Shown: one piece after another, positions 10,081-22,329 of the stretch | Position numbering within the stretch: the first letter of the stretch is position 1 | Layout: each line of letters opens with the position of its first letter | Assembly: GCA_914767715.1 (NCBI GenBank) | Contig: OU612071.1 | Coordinates: 20,146,948 to 20,210,947, forward strand | Origin: Membranipora membranacea | Taxonomy: Eukaryota; Bryozoa; Gymnolaemata; Cheilostomatida; Membraniporidae | Direction: 5' to 3' | Length of the DNA: 64,000 nucleotides | Notes under the pieces: generated by a model | What the model was told of the DNA's origin: nothing | The model's input: only the letters and a program-made list of their open reading frames with translations | The model's database searches: none | Position numbers and translations under genes: made by a program

Positions 10081-10140
10081 AGTTGATCAACCAACAACTT
10101 GTTAAATATTGTCTACATAAATGTAATGTCAAATCCTGTG

Positions 10141-12350
10141 CATCTAGCCAAATTAAATAATAAAAAAAGAACTGAGACACGCCACTGCCAAAGTTGAACA
10201 GAGAATATACCCAATGATAACATCAAAGCCAATTACCTCAGACCTTGTATGGTGCCATTTATGCTTTTACGTTGGTAAAAATTTTGCCCAGGTCATATTC
10301 CTCTGAGCGATCTCTTCAATATCTTTAAAATATGTCTTTTCCTCGTGGTTAGTGTGACCCAGTGGTGATCAAGATATCCATCTGCAGTTGTTTTTTTGAC
10401 AAAGTAAAGATTCAATTGTCATGACTCAGCTATTGTGTTGATTTGAATGTTACTTGTTATATGGCTGCAGCCGTTTGGTTCTATGCGGCTCAGCAACGCA
10501 ACGCTGGGTTTTTATCTATCATCAGGAATATAGTTGTTATGGTGTCATCATCCCATGTAGTTCTGCTCCGAGGATAGTCTTTTCCATGCACTGTGTCTAT
10601 AAACAAGCACAGCAATGTATCTGTTGAGATTTGCAAGTTTGTGTTATGGCCTGAATCATCTAAGGGAGTCGACAAAGAAATACCAAAGCACCTTGGTTTT
10701 AATCACAAAGCTCTTTTTAGCAATGATGAACTCCTCCAATGGCTTTTCAGCAAGGATAAGTGAGGCATTTGGAGCTACAATCTGACATAGAAGTGCTCGA
10801 AATGGTCTTCAAGCTAGGCCAATTCTTCCCAAGCCAATCACTGTAAAGTTTCTAATCCATACCGAAACCTCAAAGGTGATAAAAGTGGTTTAATCAAAAG
10901 ACTCTGCTTCTTCTTTTATCCAATCATATTCCATTACATACTTTCTGCTGTGAACACTGCACTGTGGTACATTCTGGATAATTCCACGAACTTCCCATCA
11001 CCTTTGTATGCAAATGTTAATCTCTTCTTATTGTCTACAAAATACATAACGTCACATTTAGTCTGAGCACCCAGACTTTGCCCCCTGTCCGACGGCCCCC
11101 CGGAGGGGAAAAAGTCTGAGAACAATGCAGGATTTCGCTGGAGTTGTCTGCTCTTGAGTGTTATAAGTTAATCAAGGGGAGCACTAAAACTGCAATATCT
11201 ATTGATTTCTGTTCATGCCACCTACTATATTGCTCCAGGTATGAGAGTATTCCAGTCAGACTCTGGGAAAAGTAGCCTCATGTTTGGGAAATACTCATGA
11301 GCAGAGATATTCACTGCCAAGTAGTGAAGAAAATGTCAGCCAGAATTTCTTTCATTTTGAATAAGGGCGGTCATTCATGACATTGACAAAAGGTCATACA
11401 ATGTGTATTATTGGACCCTAGGCTATATGAAGTAAGATTAATGTAGAAGTAATGAGAGGAAAAATCCAAGCAAATCCTGCACAGTGCGTAGACTAAGTCA
11501 CATTTGATTTGCACAAATCAGGCTATAGGTATTGCGAATATCAAACAGCAGCACACTGTAAATTGCCTCGGTCAAGTTTAATCTGATTTTAGTGATGATA
11601 GTGACTTGTCAGAAAGCTTTCCACAGTTGCATCAAGAAAGCGAATACTTACAAACAGATATAACCTGTACCTAGAGGTTATGAATATCACCCTTCTTCCT
11701 GTCTGCTGAGGGTATCTTGATATATCCCCATGTTTTTGGTGGTATACTTTGGATAGGAGGCTACAAGCCATACAAAGATACCTATGAGACAATCCATCGA
11801 GCAATAAGCTACTGGTGCAAGATTAAAAAGTCACAATGCTGTCCTGTGACCAATATCAGAAAGCAGACAACAACCCTATCTTTAGCATTACACATTGAAG
11901 TCATGGATTCCTTGCTTTGACCATAACCAATTTTGACAACTTATTGTGTGTTTCATATTTAACTGTGTGAGAAGGGTAATATTTTTGTCATATTTAGTTT
12001 CATGGCATCTTTCCAAAGGAATAGCTAGGCTAGTATCCCCAGGTGCCCTTATTAAACCTCAGCCAAACTTGCGATTCCGTTGACGTACTTTTTCACTTCT
12101 TTGATATAAAATACCTAGGCTTGAGTGTTTCTTGCAATGAAGTCAATGAATTTTAAGCAATTGCTAGGAAAAAACATGTCTATAAATAATGAACTCTGCG
12201 TGAAACTCTTCTTGCCATGGCAAAATTTCCTCTTGTCACCGCTGCCACTATGTGATCACCTGCACCAATCATGGTTGTGTGTAAATCTGGAAATGCAATT
12301 GAAGAACGAAGTAATACTAGTTTTGCAACACACATCTCTAGAGGATTTTT
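10141..12350. other. Gap in the array, no recognised gene
   Basis: Separates unit 2 from the S8 fragment before unit 3. It contains a few open frames of 60-70 codons; the minus-strand one at 10934-11125 has a protein-like composition, but no motif, splice signal or second copy supports it. Confidence 0.35.
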
Positions 12351-12359
12351 GCATACATC

Positions 12360-12560
12360 GCCATTCAAGGTTTACCCCTTTGAGAAGGCCGCCTTCCGTC
12401 CTTCTCCTAGATCTCAGGTCTTTTTTCCTCTGCATAAAACTAATCCTGGTTTTTTACAGGTTCAATGTTTTTTTCACGCCCGAAATATCTCTGCTGTGAG
12501 AGTGAAGCTATTCAGTCTGGGTGATAACTAGGCTTCACCACCAGTTGTTTTGTCTTGTCT
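12360..12560. repeat. S8 repeat, copy C (partial)
   Basis: Short copy containing AAGGTTTACCCCTTTGAGAA, the CGAAATATCTCTGCTGTGAG stretch and the CACCACCAGTTGTTTTGT piece that are collinear with copies D, E and G. Open frames through it are incidental. Confidence 0.6.
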
Positions 12561-12708
12561 TCAATGGGGGATAGTACAACATGATTGTATTATAAGAGTA
12601 CAGTTACCCATTCAAATGATGTGTCATTGACACGTGTGACCTTGAAAACACTTGTGGTGAGGCCATATTGATGGAATTGGGATGTGCTGGATGGGGGTAG
12701 GTTTTTGG

Positions 12709-12722
12709 GTATAAAAGGGTCG
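12709..12722 (+). promoter_or_regulatory. TATA-box core promoter candidate
   Basis: GGTATAAAAGGGTC is a strong match to the metazoan TATA box, with G/C-rich flanks. A start site would be expected near 12740-12750. It lies about 150 bp upstream of block a of unit 3, and the sequence upstream of block a in unit 1 is different. Prediction only. Confidence 0.4.
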
Positions 12723-12858
12723 CTAGTGAATCTCTGAAGTGCTCGGTGGGACTGTGTTCTCATCTTTGGGAAGTGTAATACAACGGGATGTTTCGTTGCA
12801 GGTGTTCAAATAGAGTACTAATTAAACTGTAAATGTCTACTTTTCCTTCTACACACAG

Positions 12859-12910
12859 TTAGTGAAAGCACACATAGAAGAACATGACAGGAGAGCGGGC
12901 ACAAGTGGAT
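12859..12910 (+). other. Exon-like block a, unit 3
   Basis: Begins after acceptor CTACACACAG and encodes KAHIEEHDRRAGTSG before a stop in the same frame further on. Homologous to 2511 in unit 1. 3' boundary not determined. Confidence 0.3.
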
Positions 12911-13745
12911 TAGCTCAGCCCTCAGTAAACTAGGCTAACTAAGAAACATGTCACTTGAGGGCAGCAGGTAGGAAAAACTACTGTTATTATTCTCTAACCT
13001 AAAATATATGGAAGAAAAAATTTCTTAGTTTTTTGAAGGGATAAATGGAAAGCACTGAACTTGGAGTAATTTTCGAGCATTCCACCACATGTAATTGTGT
13101 AGGGAAGTTATAACTCCCTCTATCTTGTTTTTTATTAACCTGACCTTAATCATAAGGCAGCTTGATGCTCAGCACGAGACCCCCCACTAAGGTGAGTGAA
13201 ATAGCTAGCTGTCACCTGATGATGAGCACAGCTGTAAACAAGTGGTATCTAACATCAGCAGCAAGCTAGAACTATGGCTGGTTGTGTGCTTACTACCAAA
13301 GAACCATCACCTTCTCTGCATGGTTTTTCACTCATAACTTCTGGGCTAATTGGTCAATGACCTTCTTACTTTCCAATTATATATCCATCAATGTCTCAAA
13401 TTGTATACTGTAAAGTTTTGAGACATAGCCAGATAAAAAAAGCTCCTCTCAATTTTTTGTTTATTTGCTTATTTTGATGGCTCCCTGTAGGTCACATGAC
13501 TTGTCACAGCGTAACGTTATTTCAGTCTGACGAAAGTTTTGGCTGTTGTGATAAAAGCTTTCATGGAAACGATAAAGATAGCTTAGGAAATTAATCTTGT
13601 TCTATTATACAGACTTCATGAATTTCCATGCCCATCATCCATCTGTGTAGCACTTATAAATTGTCATACTTGCTCGTTTGCGTTCAATCCCTTCATCTTT
13701 CATCCCTCATATTTTGACTTGGACAAAACATTTTGATATTTGTAG

Positions 13746-13867
13746 ATTGCAGTAGGCCTACTTGAAGGTACACTGAAGGTCTGATATCCTCAGTTGAGAA
13801 CTAAGATCATGTGACTGACTGCAGGCTATACAGATAATTCCGGAGTATCACTCATCTTCACTGAGCT
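13746..13867 (+). pseudogene. Exon-like block b, unit 3
   Basis: Same splice borders as unit 2 (TATTTGTAG acceptor, GTGAGT donor), but a short deletion and the 7-bp insertion break the frame after IAVGLLEGTLKV-like residues. The last part still reads GYTDNSGVSLIFTEL. Confidence 0.4.
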
Positions 13868-14970
13868 GTGAGTTTGATTTCAGTTGTAATATAAAGATGT
13901 AGTTGAGTAATTTCATAGTATTTCCCTAACATTGTCACCATCAGTTTTAGGCCAGTGCTTGATTGTTAGCAGTTAGTTATTATTAAGCATGTAATATTTT
14001 GATGAACTAGAATGTTCCTCATGCTGCAGATCCTCAAATTACCAGCTATATTTGCCCTAAATTGTCTATGCTTATCCATCTAGATTTATAACGCTTTATT
14101 CAGTGCTAGGCAGGTGCTATCTACCATATTAATCAAATGGTTAGTCGGGAGGCAAAGTTTCCCTGGTAGAATTTCTCAAGCTGATCATGATGGTGATCAT
14201 TTACCTAACATGATGTGACACGATAAATGTCTCATTTCCAAAATCGCTGCCAGCAAAAGGGAAAGTGATGGCATGGTTTGAAACTTGCACAATCTGAATG
14301 TGCATGTTAGAATTAGTTGATGTACAAATCTTAATGGGTCTGCCATCATTAAAAGTTGAGAAACAGTTTAAACGGTTGCAATAAACCCATGCTTATCACC
14401 TTAAAACTTTCATTGTGAAAAAAAAACTAATTCTTCGATTCTGGTGCATGAAAATCAAGATTTGGATATTCGTAATGAGACAATTGATATGAAAAGGGCT
14501 TTTTGGCATTACACAAGGTTTTGATGATATTTTCGGAAGTTAAGATTGTGATGTATAACATTAAATCATTTTTATGAAACAACAATGAGAACTTATACAT
14601 TCATCCAATTTAAACAGCATAGGATTGTGTACGTGACAGTATGGTATGTCTAGTTAAATCACATTTTGCAAGGTTTCAAACAATATCATAATTAGATTGC
14701 TTTACCTTTATTGGATGGGTTTTTGTCGATTGCACTATCCCCATTGTGATCAAGTCGAAAACCTAACAAGAACAACTACCAAACTCTATCCGGCTGACTT
14801 CATAAATTGCCAGCCACAATCTACAGGGTTGCCACTGGGCTCTATGTGAGTCACTGAGAACTTCATGCTGCCATATTAAGGCACTTCTAAAATTTTGAAA
14901 TCACAACACCGGCAAACAAACTGACAAGACATGGTGATTCTAACAATTGCTTGTGTTGTGTTTTAGACAG

Positions 14971-15063
14971 GCAGAGTGGGTGCAGCGGTTAAGTTAGAGA
15001 TGTCGATACTCAGTATAATAAGACCAGTAAGAGATGATCTGAGGAATACTCTGATGTCTCTAG
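14971..15063 (+). CDS. Exon c, unit 3 (unknown protein, partial)
   Basis: A 93-bp exon, open, acceptor TTTTAGACAG and donor GTGAGT. It reads RVGAAVKLEMSILSIIRPVR then DDLRNTLMSL, one substitution (G to R) inside the otherwise constant core. One base is left, joining either exon d (stop) or exon e (open). Confidence 0.45.
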
Positions 15064-15523
15064 GTGAGTATATAATCTTATCACCAGTCTGCTGATCAGA
15101 AGACATACGCAACTTGGATCTCTCAAAACCCAAATAAAGCATATTAGTCTGACTGTTCCGTACTTGTCTTGAATTGATAGTATATAATCTACACTGTTAC
15201 TGTAAGCGCACATGTAGGGAGTGCCAAGGTGTGAAAAACATTATAGGATCCCCACCTGGCTCCATGTTAAGGTAGAGGCCCACAGTCTGATGCTTTGACT
15301 TTAGGCCTTCAGCAGTTTGACCAAATCATCTAAAATATTCACTTTCACTCGCAATAATTGTGAAGTTATTCCCACATTAGAAAGTAGAAAACAACTTCCA
15401 AAGATTAAATACACTATATCATGCATGAGTGTTGTCATAACTAGTGACCTCAAACAGACTTTGAATCATTATAATAGTAGAATGCTAAAGCTTAATTCAT
15501 AATACCTGTCATCTGTTTTGCAG

Positions 15524-15649
15524 GTGGAGGCATATGATAGTGTTGCACAATCCCCCAGTGAGACCCGTATTCTTGTTGGTAAAAGAAAGTCTACACCATC
15601 CTATGGAGACTGATTATGATGATCAGATATAGACTGTGCATTGCCTACG
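15524..15649 (+). other. Exon d, unit 3 (126 bp, contains stop)
   Basis: Acceptor CTGTTTTGCAG, donor GTAAGT, same length as the unit 1 copy. In phase with exon c it stops after GGGI. A different frame is open for 29 codons from the first base (VEAYDSVAQSPSETR and on), but exon c does not feed that frame. Confidence 0.35.
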
Positions 15650-16117
15650 GTAAGTTCACAGTCAGTAACTCTGAGGTGATAGAAATGCTACTTTGAGCCT
15701 CAAACTCTGCTGCGCCTTACTTGTATGTACTTGTGTCTAATATTGCAGGTTGCTGCATTGACCTTTGACTTATTTACCTATATATGGAACAATAATTTTG
15801 CGCGAATTATGCTGTGTAAGGGGTCATATAACCTAACCTAACTGTTTTTTTCCTGGCTACCCCGTCTTGTCCTCTTGCTGATACAACTGTAAGAGGTGAC
15901 AAGTATATAATGATCAAGCTGGATATTTGAGCACATGAGTTTTTACATATATGTGTCTTGTTGTGCAGTGTTGTAGAAGCTACTAAAAGCGTGATTATGT
16001 TGGAGTCACAATGTCACACTTACTGGTTTAGGATCACAGATCGAGTTCTCAGTCATACTGATTGTCCTTTATTTTTATGTTGTACAAAGGTTATTTTACA
16101 CTATGAATATTTTATAG

Positions 16118-16238
16118 CAAGTAGTGCAGTGAGTGATCAACCCTATCAATTTGTGATGAATCTGGGACGCCTAAAGTGGCCGTGTGGACTTGTTACTGTT
16201 CAGAGTGAGCCGTCACGGCTTAGTATCACAGAGTCCTG
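16118..16238 (+). CDS. Exon e, unit 3 (unknown protein, partial)
   Basis: A 121-bp block ending at donor GTGAGT. It reads ASSAVSDQPYQFVMNLGRLK and ends PSRLSITESW. It is 6 bp shorter than the unit 1 and 2 copies at the 5' end, where the acceptor has moved to TTTTATAG; the frame is kept. Many amino-acid differences from unit 2 without indels. Confidence 0.4.
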
Positions 16239-16599
16239 GTGAGTTATGTGCAGTAAAGCTAGAGACCATAGGTACGGTATCTACGGTTAGACTGGTATGG
16301 CTTAGACCGAGTTTGATCCAGTTTGTCTGCATTCTAGTGCCCCCTCCCTCATTCTGATCAGCTGCAATCATAGCAACAGTGGCTTATCAGAGAGCAACTG
16401 GAATGCAGGCAAACTGGATCGGTATTTTTGGCCCAGTGAGTAAGTCTTTTTGCACTTTGAAAAAATGATTACATAGCGATGCCACTGGGACCAGTGTGCC
16501 ATTTGAATTATGTGTATGACTATAAGAAGCTTCAAACTCAGCGCTGTCGCCTAAAGGGAAAGTAGTGTGCACAAACTAGCAACGAAGTAGATCAGTATT

Positions 16600-17670
16600 C
16601 ACCCAATTGCTGGCTCAACAATAATGACACCATTTAGCCATTTGATTCCCTCCCAGATTTAGACCCTCCGTTTTGGCAAATACCCCTCCCCCATTAGGTG
16701 ATAATATTAAGATTTAAGCCTTTTTTTGTTATCTTTTAAGAATTCAATGGTCACACATTACCATGAGTGGTGGCAGTAGATTTTCTTGTTGACTTCAAAG
16801 TAAAAATCATGGTTGCCAAGGATTATCCCCTCTTTTAATAGTGGAGGACAACTCTATCTTGTTGACTGGATAAAATGTCTTTCTAAAATGGAACACCAGT
16901 TTCTTTTATTTACGCCAGACCTATGTTCCGCAAGGGTGTCACGTTCAAGGTTTACCCTTTTGATCTTTGGACTTTTTTTCTCTGCATCCAGCCAATCCTG
17001 GTTTTTTTCAGGTTCCATATTTTTTCACCCCTGAAATATCTCTGCTGTGAGAGTGAAGCTATTCTGTCTGGCTGATAACTAGAATCCACCACCAGTTGTT
17101 TTATATTGATGGAGTCTCTTTTTTTCACATATCGGTTCATGTTGATAATTTACTTCAAAGCTTTTCCTCTGCCAGGAAGCTCAGTAACAATAATCATTAA
17201 TATTAGGCATCGGTCTGTTATTATCATTTTGAATATCCTTCAACATGGAAAACGATCCACAAAATTTTCTTGTAAATCACTTATGGGCCACTGTCACCAG
17301 TTCCACACACACATCTTCGTATTTGCCCAATTTTGGTCGCTGTTCATCTCCCTGACTGCAGTGTTCTACAATCATGATCTTAGCCTTTAGTGAAGTTTAT
17401 TTTTAAAAGATAAGCTTTCAGCGAGATATTTGGTGTGTGATCAAACCTTACTTGCAGCATTTTATGTGCTTTTTCCCGAGCTGATCATGATACTCCCCAG
17501 TAGGCGGGATGTTTAGGTTTTTCTACACTGATTAACGAAGTAGTGAGACCTATTCCATAAGATCAGTACAAGAGACAGCAATTATATACCAGGGTACTGC
17601 TTGTTACTTAGAGAATCAAAATCAGGTTGAGTTGCAATTATAAATTTTATTAGTCAGCAGTGAATCCAGG
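16600..17670. repeat. S8 repeat, copy D, with array tail
   Basis: Full-length copy, running from the TTTTGGCAAATACCCC-type head through GTGGAGGACAACTCTATC (about 16841) and the CTGAAATATCTCTGCTGTGA block (about 17032), to a tail with TCCATAAGATCAGTACAAGA (about 17552) found again at about 25348. Confidence 0.65.
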
Positions 17671-18060
17671 TCTATGGTTTGAGTACAACCGCCACTTGGC
17701 TTCTCTTCACAGAGCTGTGCTGAGGAGCATGTGGATGTTTAAAGTGCCCCTAATGATCGTATAAGAATTTCAGATCAGTTTATGGCGTATCAACTATCTG
17801 TAATAGCAGCAAAATTTACTCATTATGGGTGGACAATATCCCTAAGTGAAAGTTGTCATCAAAAGATGTAAAGAGCAAGATTTGGCAATATTCATCAAAC
17901 TCTCAAGCCAAATATTTCTAGTTATCCGCCCAACGGCATTACAAAGACAACCATGCAAAATTCTCTTCAATTTTTGCGACAGACACTCCAGCTCTTTCAA
18001 ATAAAATCAGTGCTAGGTAAAGTCCCCCAAAACTAGCTAAACTTATATGTGCTAAGATTT
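17671..18060. other. Spacer between units 3 and 4
   Basis: No gene or repeat recognised. It does not visibly match the spacers before units 1-3. Confidence 0.35.
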
Positions 18061-18272
18061 TGTGAAAGACATGCTTACTTAGTTGAGTAAAACAGCTAGC
18101 TGTTACTTGGTGATAACCAACCACAGCTGTCAACTTGTGGTATCTAACACCAGCAGCTAGGTTAAATTATGGGCGGGTTGTGTACTAACTAAATTGTCAT
18201 ACTTGATAGATTGCTGTCAATACTTTCATCTTTTATCCGTCATCCGTTGACAAACCATTTCGATATTTGTAG

Positions 18273-18404
18273 ATTGCAGCAGGCGTACTTGAACGTACAT
18301 ACACTGAAGATTTAGGTCCGATATCTGCAGATGAGAACTTAGATCATGTGACTGACTGCAGGCTATACCGATAATTCCGGAGTATCACTCATCTTCATTG
18401 AGGT
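18273..18404 (+). pseudogene. Exon-like block b, unit 4
   Basis: Acceptor GATATTTGTAG, donor GTGAGT, but insertions (a repeated ACAT and the 7-bp insert) break the frame. The end has changed from GAGCT to GAGGT. Confidence 0.35.
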
Positions 18405-19532
18405 GTGAGTTCGATTTCAGTTCTAATAGTGAGATGTAGTTGAGTAATTTCAGTGTATTTCCCTAACATTGTCACCATCAGTTTTAGGCCAGCGCTTGAT
18501 TGTTAGCAGAGCTAGTAATTATTAAGGTTGGAATATTTTGATCAACTAGAATGTTCCTCATGCTGCAGATCCTAAAATTACCAGCTATATTTGCTCTGAT
18601 CAAAATGGTGATCATTTACCTTATATGATGTTGCACGATAAATGCCTCATTTCCGAAATGGCTGCCTGCTATATTTGCCCTAGACTGTCTATGCTTATCG
18701 AACTAGATTTTCAGCGCTTTATTCTGTGCTAGGCAGATGCTATTGTACAATGTTAGTTAATTGGTTAATTGGGGCAAAATTTCCCCGGTAGATCAAAATG
18801 GTGATCATTTTACCTTTACTTTACCTTTATGATATTGCACGATAAATGTCTCATTTCCGAAATCGCTGCCAGCAAGAGGGAAATGGATGGCATGGTTTAA
18901 AAACTTGCACAATCTGAAAGTGCATGTCAGAAATGGTGGATCTTAATGGGTCTTCTATGATTAATAGTAGAAAAAACAGTTAACATGGTTGCAATAAACC
19001 CATGTTTATCACCTGTATAAAACTTTTATTGCAACAAAACAAATTCTTCGATACTGGTGCATGAAAATCAGGCTTCGGATATTCGTTATGAGTCAATTGA
19101 TATGAAAAGGGCTTGTTGGCAATACACACACATGATGATATTTGCTTTATGTGATGTATCTATAAAACAATGAATCCTTTTTTATGAAAAAATATGGATA
19201 ACTTATAAATTCTTACAATTTAAACAGCAAAGAATTGTGTATGTGACGGTATGGTATTTCTAATGAAATCCCATTTTGCAAGGTCTGAAACCATATCATT
19301 ATTTGATTGCTTTCCCTTTGTTGGCAGCGCTTTTTGTCAATCACCTTGTGATCAGCTCGAAAAACTGTACCAGCCACTTTCTGCAGGGGCCCCCAATGGC
19401 CTATATGTGGGTCACAGAGAACGCCGAGCTGCCATATTAAGGCACATCTACATTTTTTTGAAACCCCAAAACGGGCAAACCAACAAACTAACGTTGTGAT
19501 TTTAACAATTGCTTGTGTTTTGTGTTTGACAG

Positions 19533-19625
19533 ACAGATCTGGTGCAGCGGTTAAGTTAGAGATGTCGATACTCAGTATAATAAGACCAGTAGGAGATGAT
19601 CTGAGGAATACTCTGATGTCTCTAT
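19533..19625 (+). CDS. Exon c, unit 4 (unknown protein, partial)
   Basis: The 93-bp exon again: RSGAAVKLEMSILSIIRPVG then DDLRNTLMSL. The last base before the donor is T instead of G (CTCTATGTGAG), which should weaken splicing. The downstream exons are absent from this unit, so it is unlikely to be expressed as in units 2-3. Confidence 0.4.
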
Positions 19626-20012
19626 GTGAGTATATAATCTTATCACCAGTCTGCTGATCAGAAGACACATACAGCTTTGATCATCCAAAACCCAAAGAAA
19701 GCCAGCTTAAGCTGTAGCTCCACGTAACGATGTAATCACAGGCCGATGGCATGTCTAGACATGCTCGGACGATCTCACACTGCTATACAGGCCTATGAGT
19801 TAGTATACGATGGTCTAGTGAGTCATAGTGGCTCATAAATCAGGTGCCTAGATTGACCAATGAACTCCCTCAGTTCAATCGATTGACCAATGATATTTAA
19901 TGGGCGTGTTAACAAATGACCGGATATAGATGTCATATTAAATCCGGGTCTTTGTCACTTTGAATCTTCACCAAATAAAATTTCAGTCTTCTGTAAAATT
20001 GATTTTCCTATG

Positions 20013-20237
20013 CTATACTATGGATGTCATGTCAGGACAGCTTCCATTTCCAAGTGATACAGCTATTACCTTCCATATTTTCACTACAGCACCACTCCTA
20101 TCTTTGTAGTTATGGTCTTTTTTATCCCACCGAAAAACCGATAGGTTTGGAGGTGGTATTAAGGTAATGCCCATGAAGCAACTCTCATAGGGGACTTCTG
20201 ACAACTTATGTGGCAGCTGAGCCCTATTTTTGCACAC
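20013..20237 (-). pseudogene. piggyBac transposase fragment (DDE_Tnp_1_7-like)
   Basis: A 74-residue open frame with KNRAQLPHKLSEV, a FMGI stretch and LSVFRWDKKD. This resembles the region of piggyBac transposases with an R/K-NR-x-LP motif followed by a W-x-DKK block, which lies past the second catalytic Asp. No catalytic Asp triad can be seen and the frame is short, so the gene is broken. The TTAA borders of the surrounding insertion support the family call. Confidence 0.45.
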
Positions 20238-20667
20238 AATAAACGCCTACAGTTTTGCCTATCCATCCTCAATTATTGTCAAGATAACTAGATTCATACC
20301 TGATCTTCTCTTTGGGACTAGTATGAAAAACAGCAGGTGATGCTATGACATAGAAAACTTGCAACAGCCAGCACAGGTTTTATGGCTTTTTCTAGCCATT
20401 TTTATTCAATCCCATAGACATAGTATTGTCTATGTCTATGAGGTTGCATAAAAATGTTTTGTCTATGTGCAATCCTCAATCAATCATCAGTGCAACTTAA
20501 TAAAGCCTAAGTACCTGGGCAAAATGTGTAAAATCTGCTTCAATAGAAATGTTGATGGTTAAAATTTGCTCAAATAGAAATTTCTATGGCTCAAAGGCTA
20601 ATATCTAAACGAACAGTCATACCTGAGCAAATCATTTAAGCCTTAGTGCCTGGTCAAAGCTTATAAA

Positions 20668-20850
20668 ACTAGGTGGATCAATTTTATTCATGTATCAAAT
20701 TATTCTCTGATTCTTCAGCTCCGTAATGATGTGCTTCTTTAGAAAATTGGTCCACTCTTAGTGCATTTTATATCTATCGCAGTAGAGGCCTTCCCGAAAA
20801 CGCTCACATCAAGCCAGGCTAACGTTTTGTGACGTCAGAGAGCTGTTTGA
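20668..20850 (+). repeat. Internal inverted repeat, left arm
   Basis: Matches the reverse complement of 22330-22540 over roughly 180 bp, with good identity around CTATCGCAGTAGAGGCCTTC (about 20775-20794). Together the arms enclose about 1.5 kb and probably are the ends of a nested foldback-type DNA transposon. Confidence 0.6.
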
Positions 20851-21597
20851 GTGATCAGCCTATTGTAAAATCAAAACAAACAGAGCTATCTTGTACTCAA
20901 TACAGCAGAAAATCCATGGTGCTGATTTTCATTTTCTACTATGAGCCTATGCACCCATATCTCAATTGCAACCTCATGGAAGGGCACTGGCATCCCCATC
21001 CCCAAATTTGAGATATGATGGTCTAAAAAGTCAGCTTATTTGTGTGATTTCTGCAAATGTAGGTCAACACAGAGCACCAAACTAAGGCTATATTGTGTAG
21101 TAAGGTATTCTATGAGTGGCCCCAATTGAATACAATACTCCACTGAGATCCACTGGCTAAGTAAACAAACTCGGAATTTTATATTACAACAAGCACGGCT
21201 GTGTGTGTGTGTTCGATTGAGAATAAATGACACATACTATAAACTGAGGTAAGACGCAGGTCAGATAATAAAATAATCCAGCCATAGCTGAGTCATCGGC
21301 TGCACGAAGTTAGTGAAAATAAGGCAAAGGGAAAGGAGATCAAGAATTTTTAGACTTTAGCATTCCAATATGTTATAGCTTTAGACTTTAGATAAAGCTT
21401 TAGACATTAACTGTGTTACTGTTCTCCTATTCTTGAAACTGACCAGCTTATAGTATGCCTTATGTATAATTATGTGAACTTGACTAAAAACTTTCGGTGA
21501 GGACCTGCTGTTTGCCATCCATTGTATATTTATAATTGGAGATTTTTAATTGATAAAACTTTATCAGCAGACAAAAATTCTATGTGATGATAAAATT

Positions 21598-21830
21598 CTA
21601 AATAATGTGCTGGGTAGATGGCGAGCCGAGGTAAATCCGAAAAAATACTGTGCTGCGGCTAACTGTGACAAAGATTCTTGATTTTTTGTAAAAAATGGCC
21701 AGAACACAAAACATCAACCAAGACACAAATTTTTCCATTGAAATATTATTGTCATTCCGCTTGAGAAACAAGCCTACCTCTGCATGCATATCCTCCACGG
21801 TCAGTTCTTGTGAAGAAACCTATTCCTTCA
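21598..21830 (-). other. Unrecognised frame inside the inverted repeat
   Basis: Minus-strand frame with ELTVEDMHAEVGLFLKRNDN preceded by an acidic, serine-rich stretch broken by stops. It resembles the disordered N-terminus of many transposases but no diagnostic motif is present. On the plus strand near 21640 a CAAANC word faintly recalls a THAP zinc finger; it stops at once. Confidence 0.25.
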
Positions 21831-22329
21831 CCATCAGTTGCCTGCCCTATTCCCCTAGAATGGCCCCAGAAGCTTCATTTTCTGAATCAACAGATTCGTC
21901 ACTTAGACAACATCAGTTATCTGACGACATTATTGCCATCGAAATATTTTGCCCAAAACTAAAGATCGTAAGTTTAATAACGTGTGTTGAATAATGTTAG
22001 ACAAATTGATCGTCGCTAATAAACTAACTCTGGCTTTGTGAATTGGGGCTTGTATCATTCTATGGTCATGGATGTTTATACGATGATCATATCACAGAGT
22101 AAGGATATTTTGCATATTTTGCAGTCATCGATGAGGTAATTTATTATGGACCCGCAATAATGTTTGTTTTGACAGCAATGTGATATTTAATGTGGGGAGA
22201 GCCTTGTCAAAGATTATAAAACATTGGCTATGTAGACATAACCGCATCCACTAGGATACTGTGTGTAGTCAACAAAGATGTTGATGCGTGACCTATTTAG
22301 CTAAAGTTGTTGAGGAATTTCTATCAACA

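Larger units (their letters stand above)
6100..10140 (+). repeat. Tandem array unit 2
   Basis: Second copy of the unit. It begins just before exon b and lacks block a. It carries open exon b (6147-6268), exon c (8310-8402) and exon e (8903-9029); exon d and its surroundings (about 550 bp) are deleted. Between b and c it has an extra 0.8 kb made of a tRNA-like SINE, a pogo-type fragment, a chimeric U2 retrocopy and an 18-bp minisatellite. It ends in S8 copy B (about 9230-10080). This is the copy with the best-preserved reading frames. Confidence 0.75.
12800..17670 (+). repeat. Tandem array unit 3
   Basis: The most complete unit by block content: a (12859 on), b (13746-13867), c (14971-15063), d (15524-15649), e (16118-16238), S8 copy D (about 16600-17400) and a tail reaching about 17670 that is shared with the end of unit 4. 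Exon b is frameshifted. It is the only unit with a recognisable TATA box upstream. Confidence 0.75.

Noticed and set aside
20404-20442. Inverted repeat CATAGACATAG / CTATGTCTATG as a terminator or regulatory hairpin
   Set aside because: Perfect 11-bp arms but in decayed transposon sequence with no transcript context; could be chance in repetitive text.
21640-21690. THAP zinc-finger start on the plus strand
   Set aside because: Only a short CAAANC word is seen; the frame stops within a few codons.
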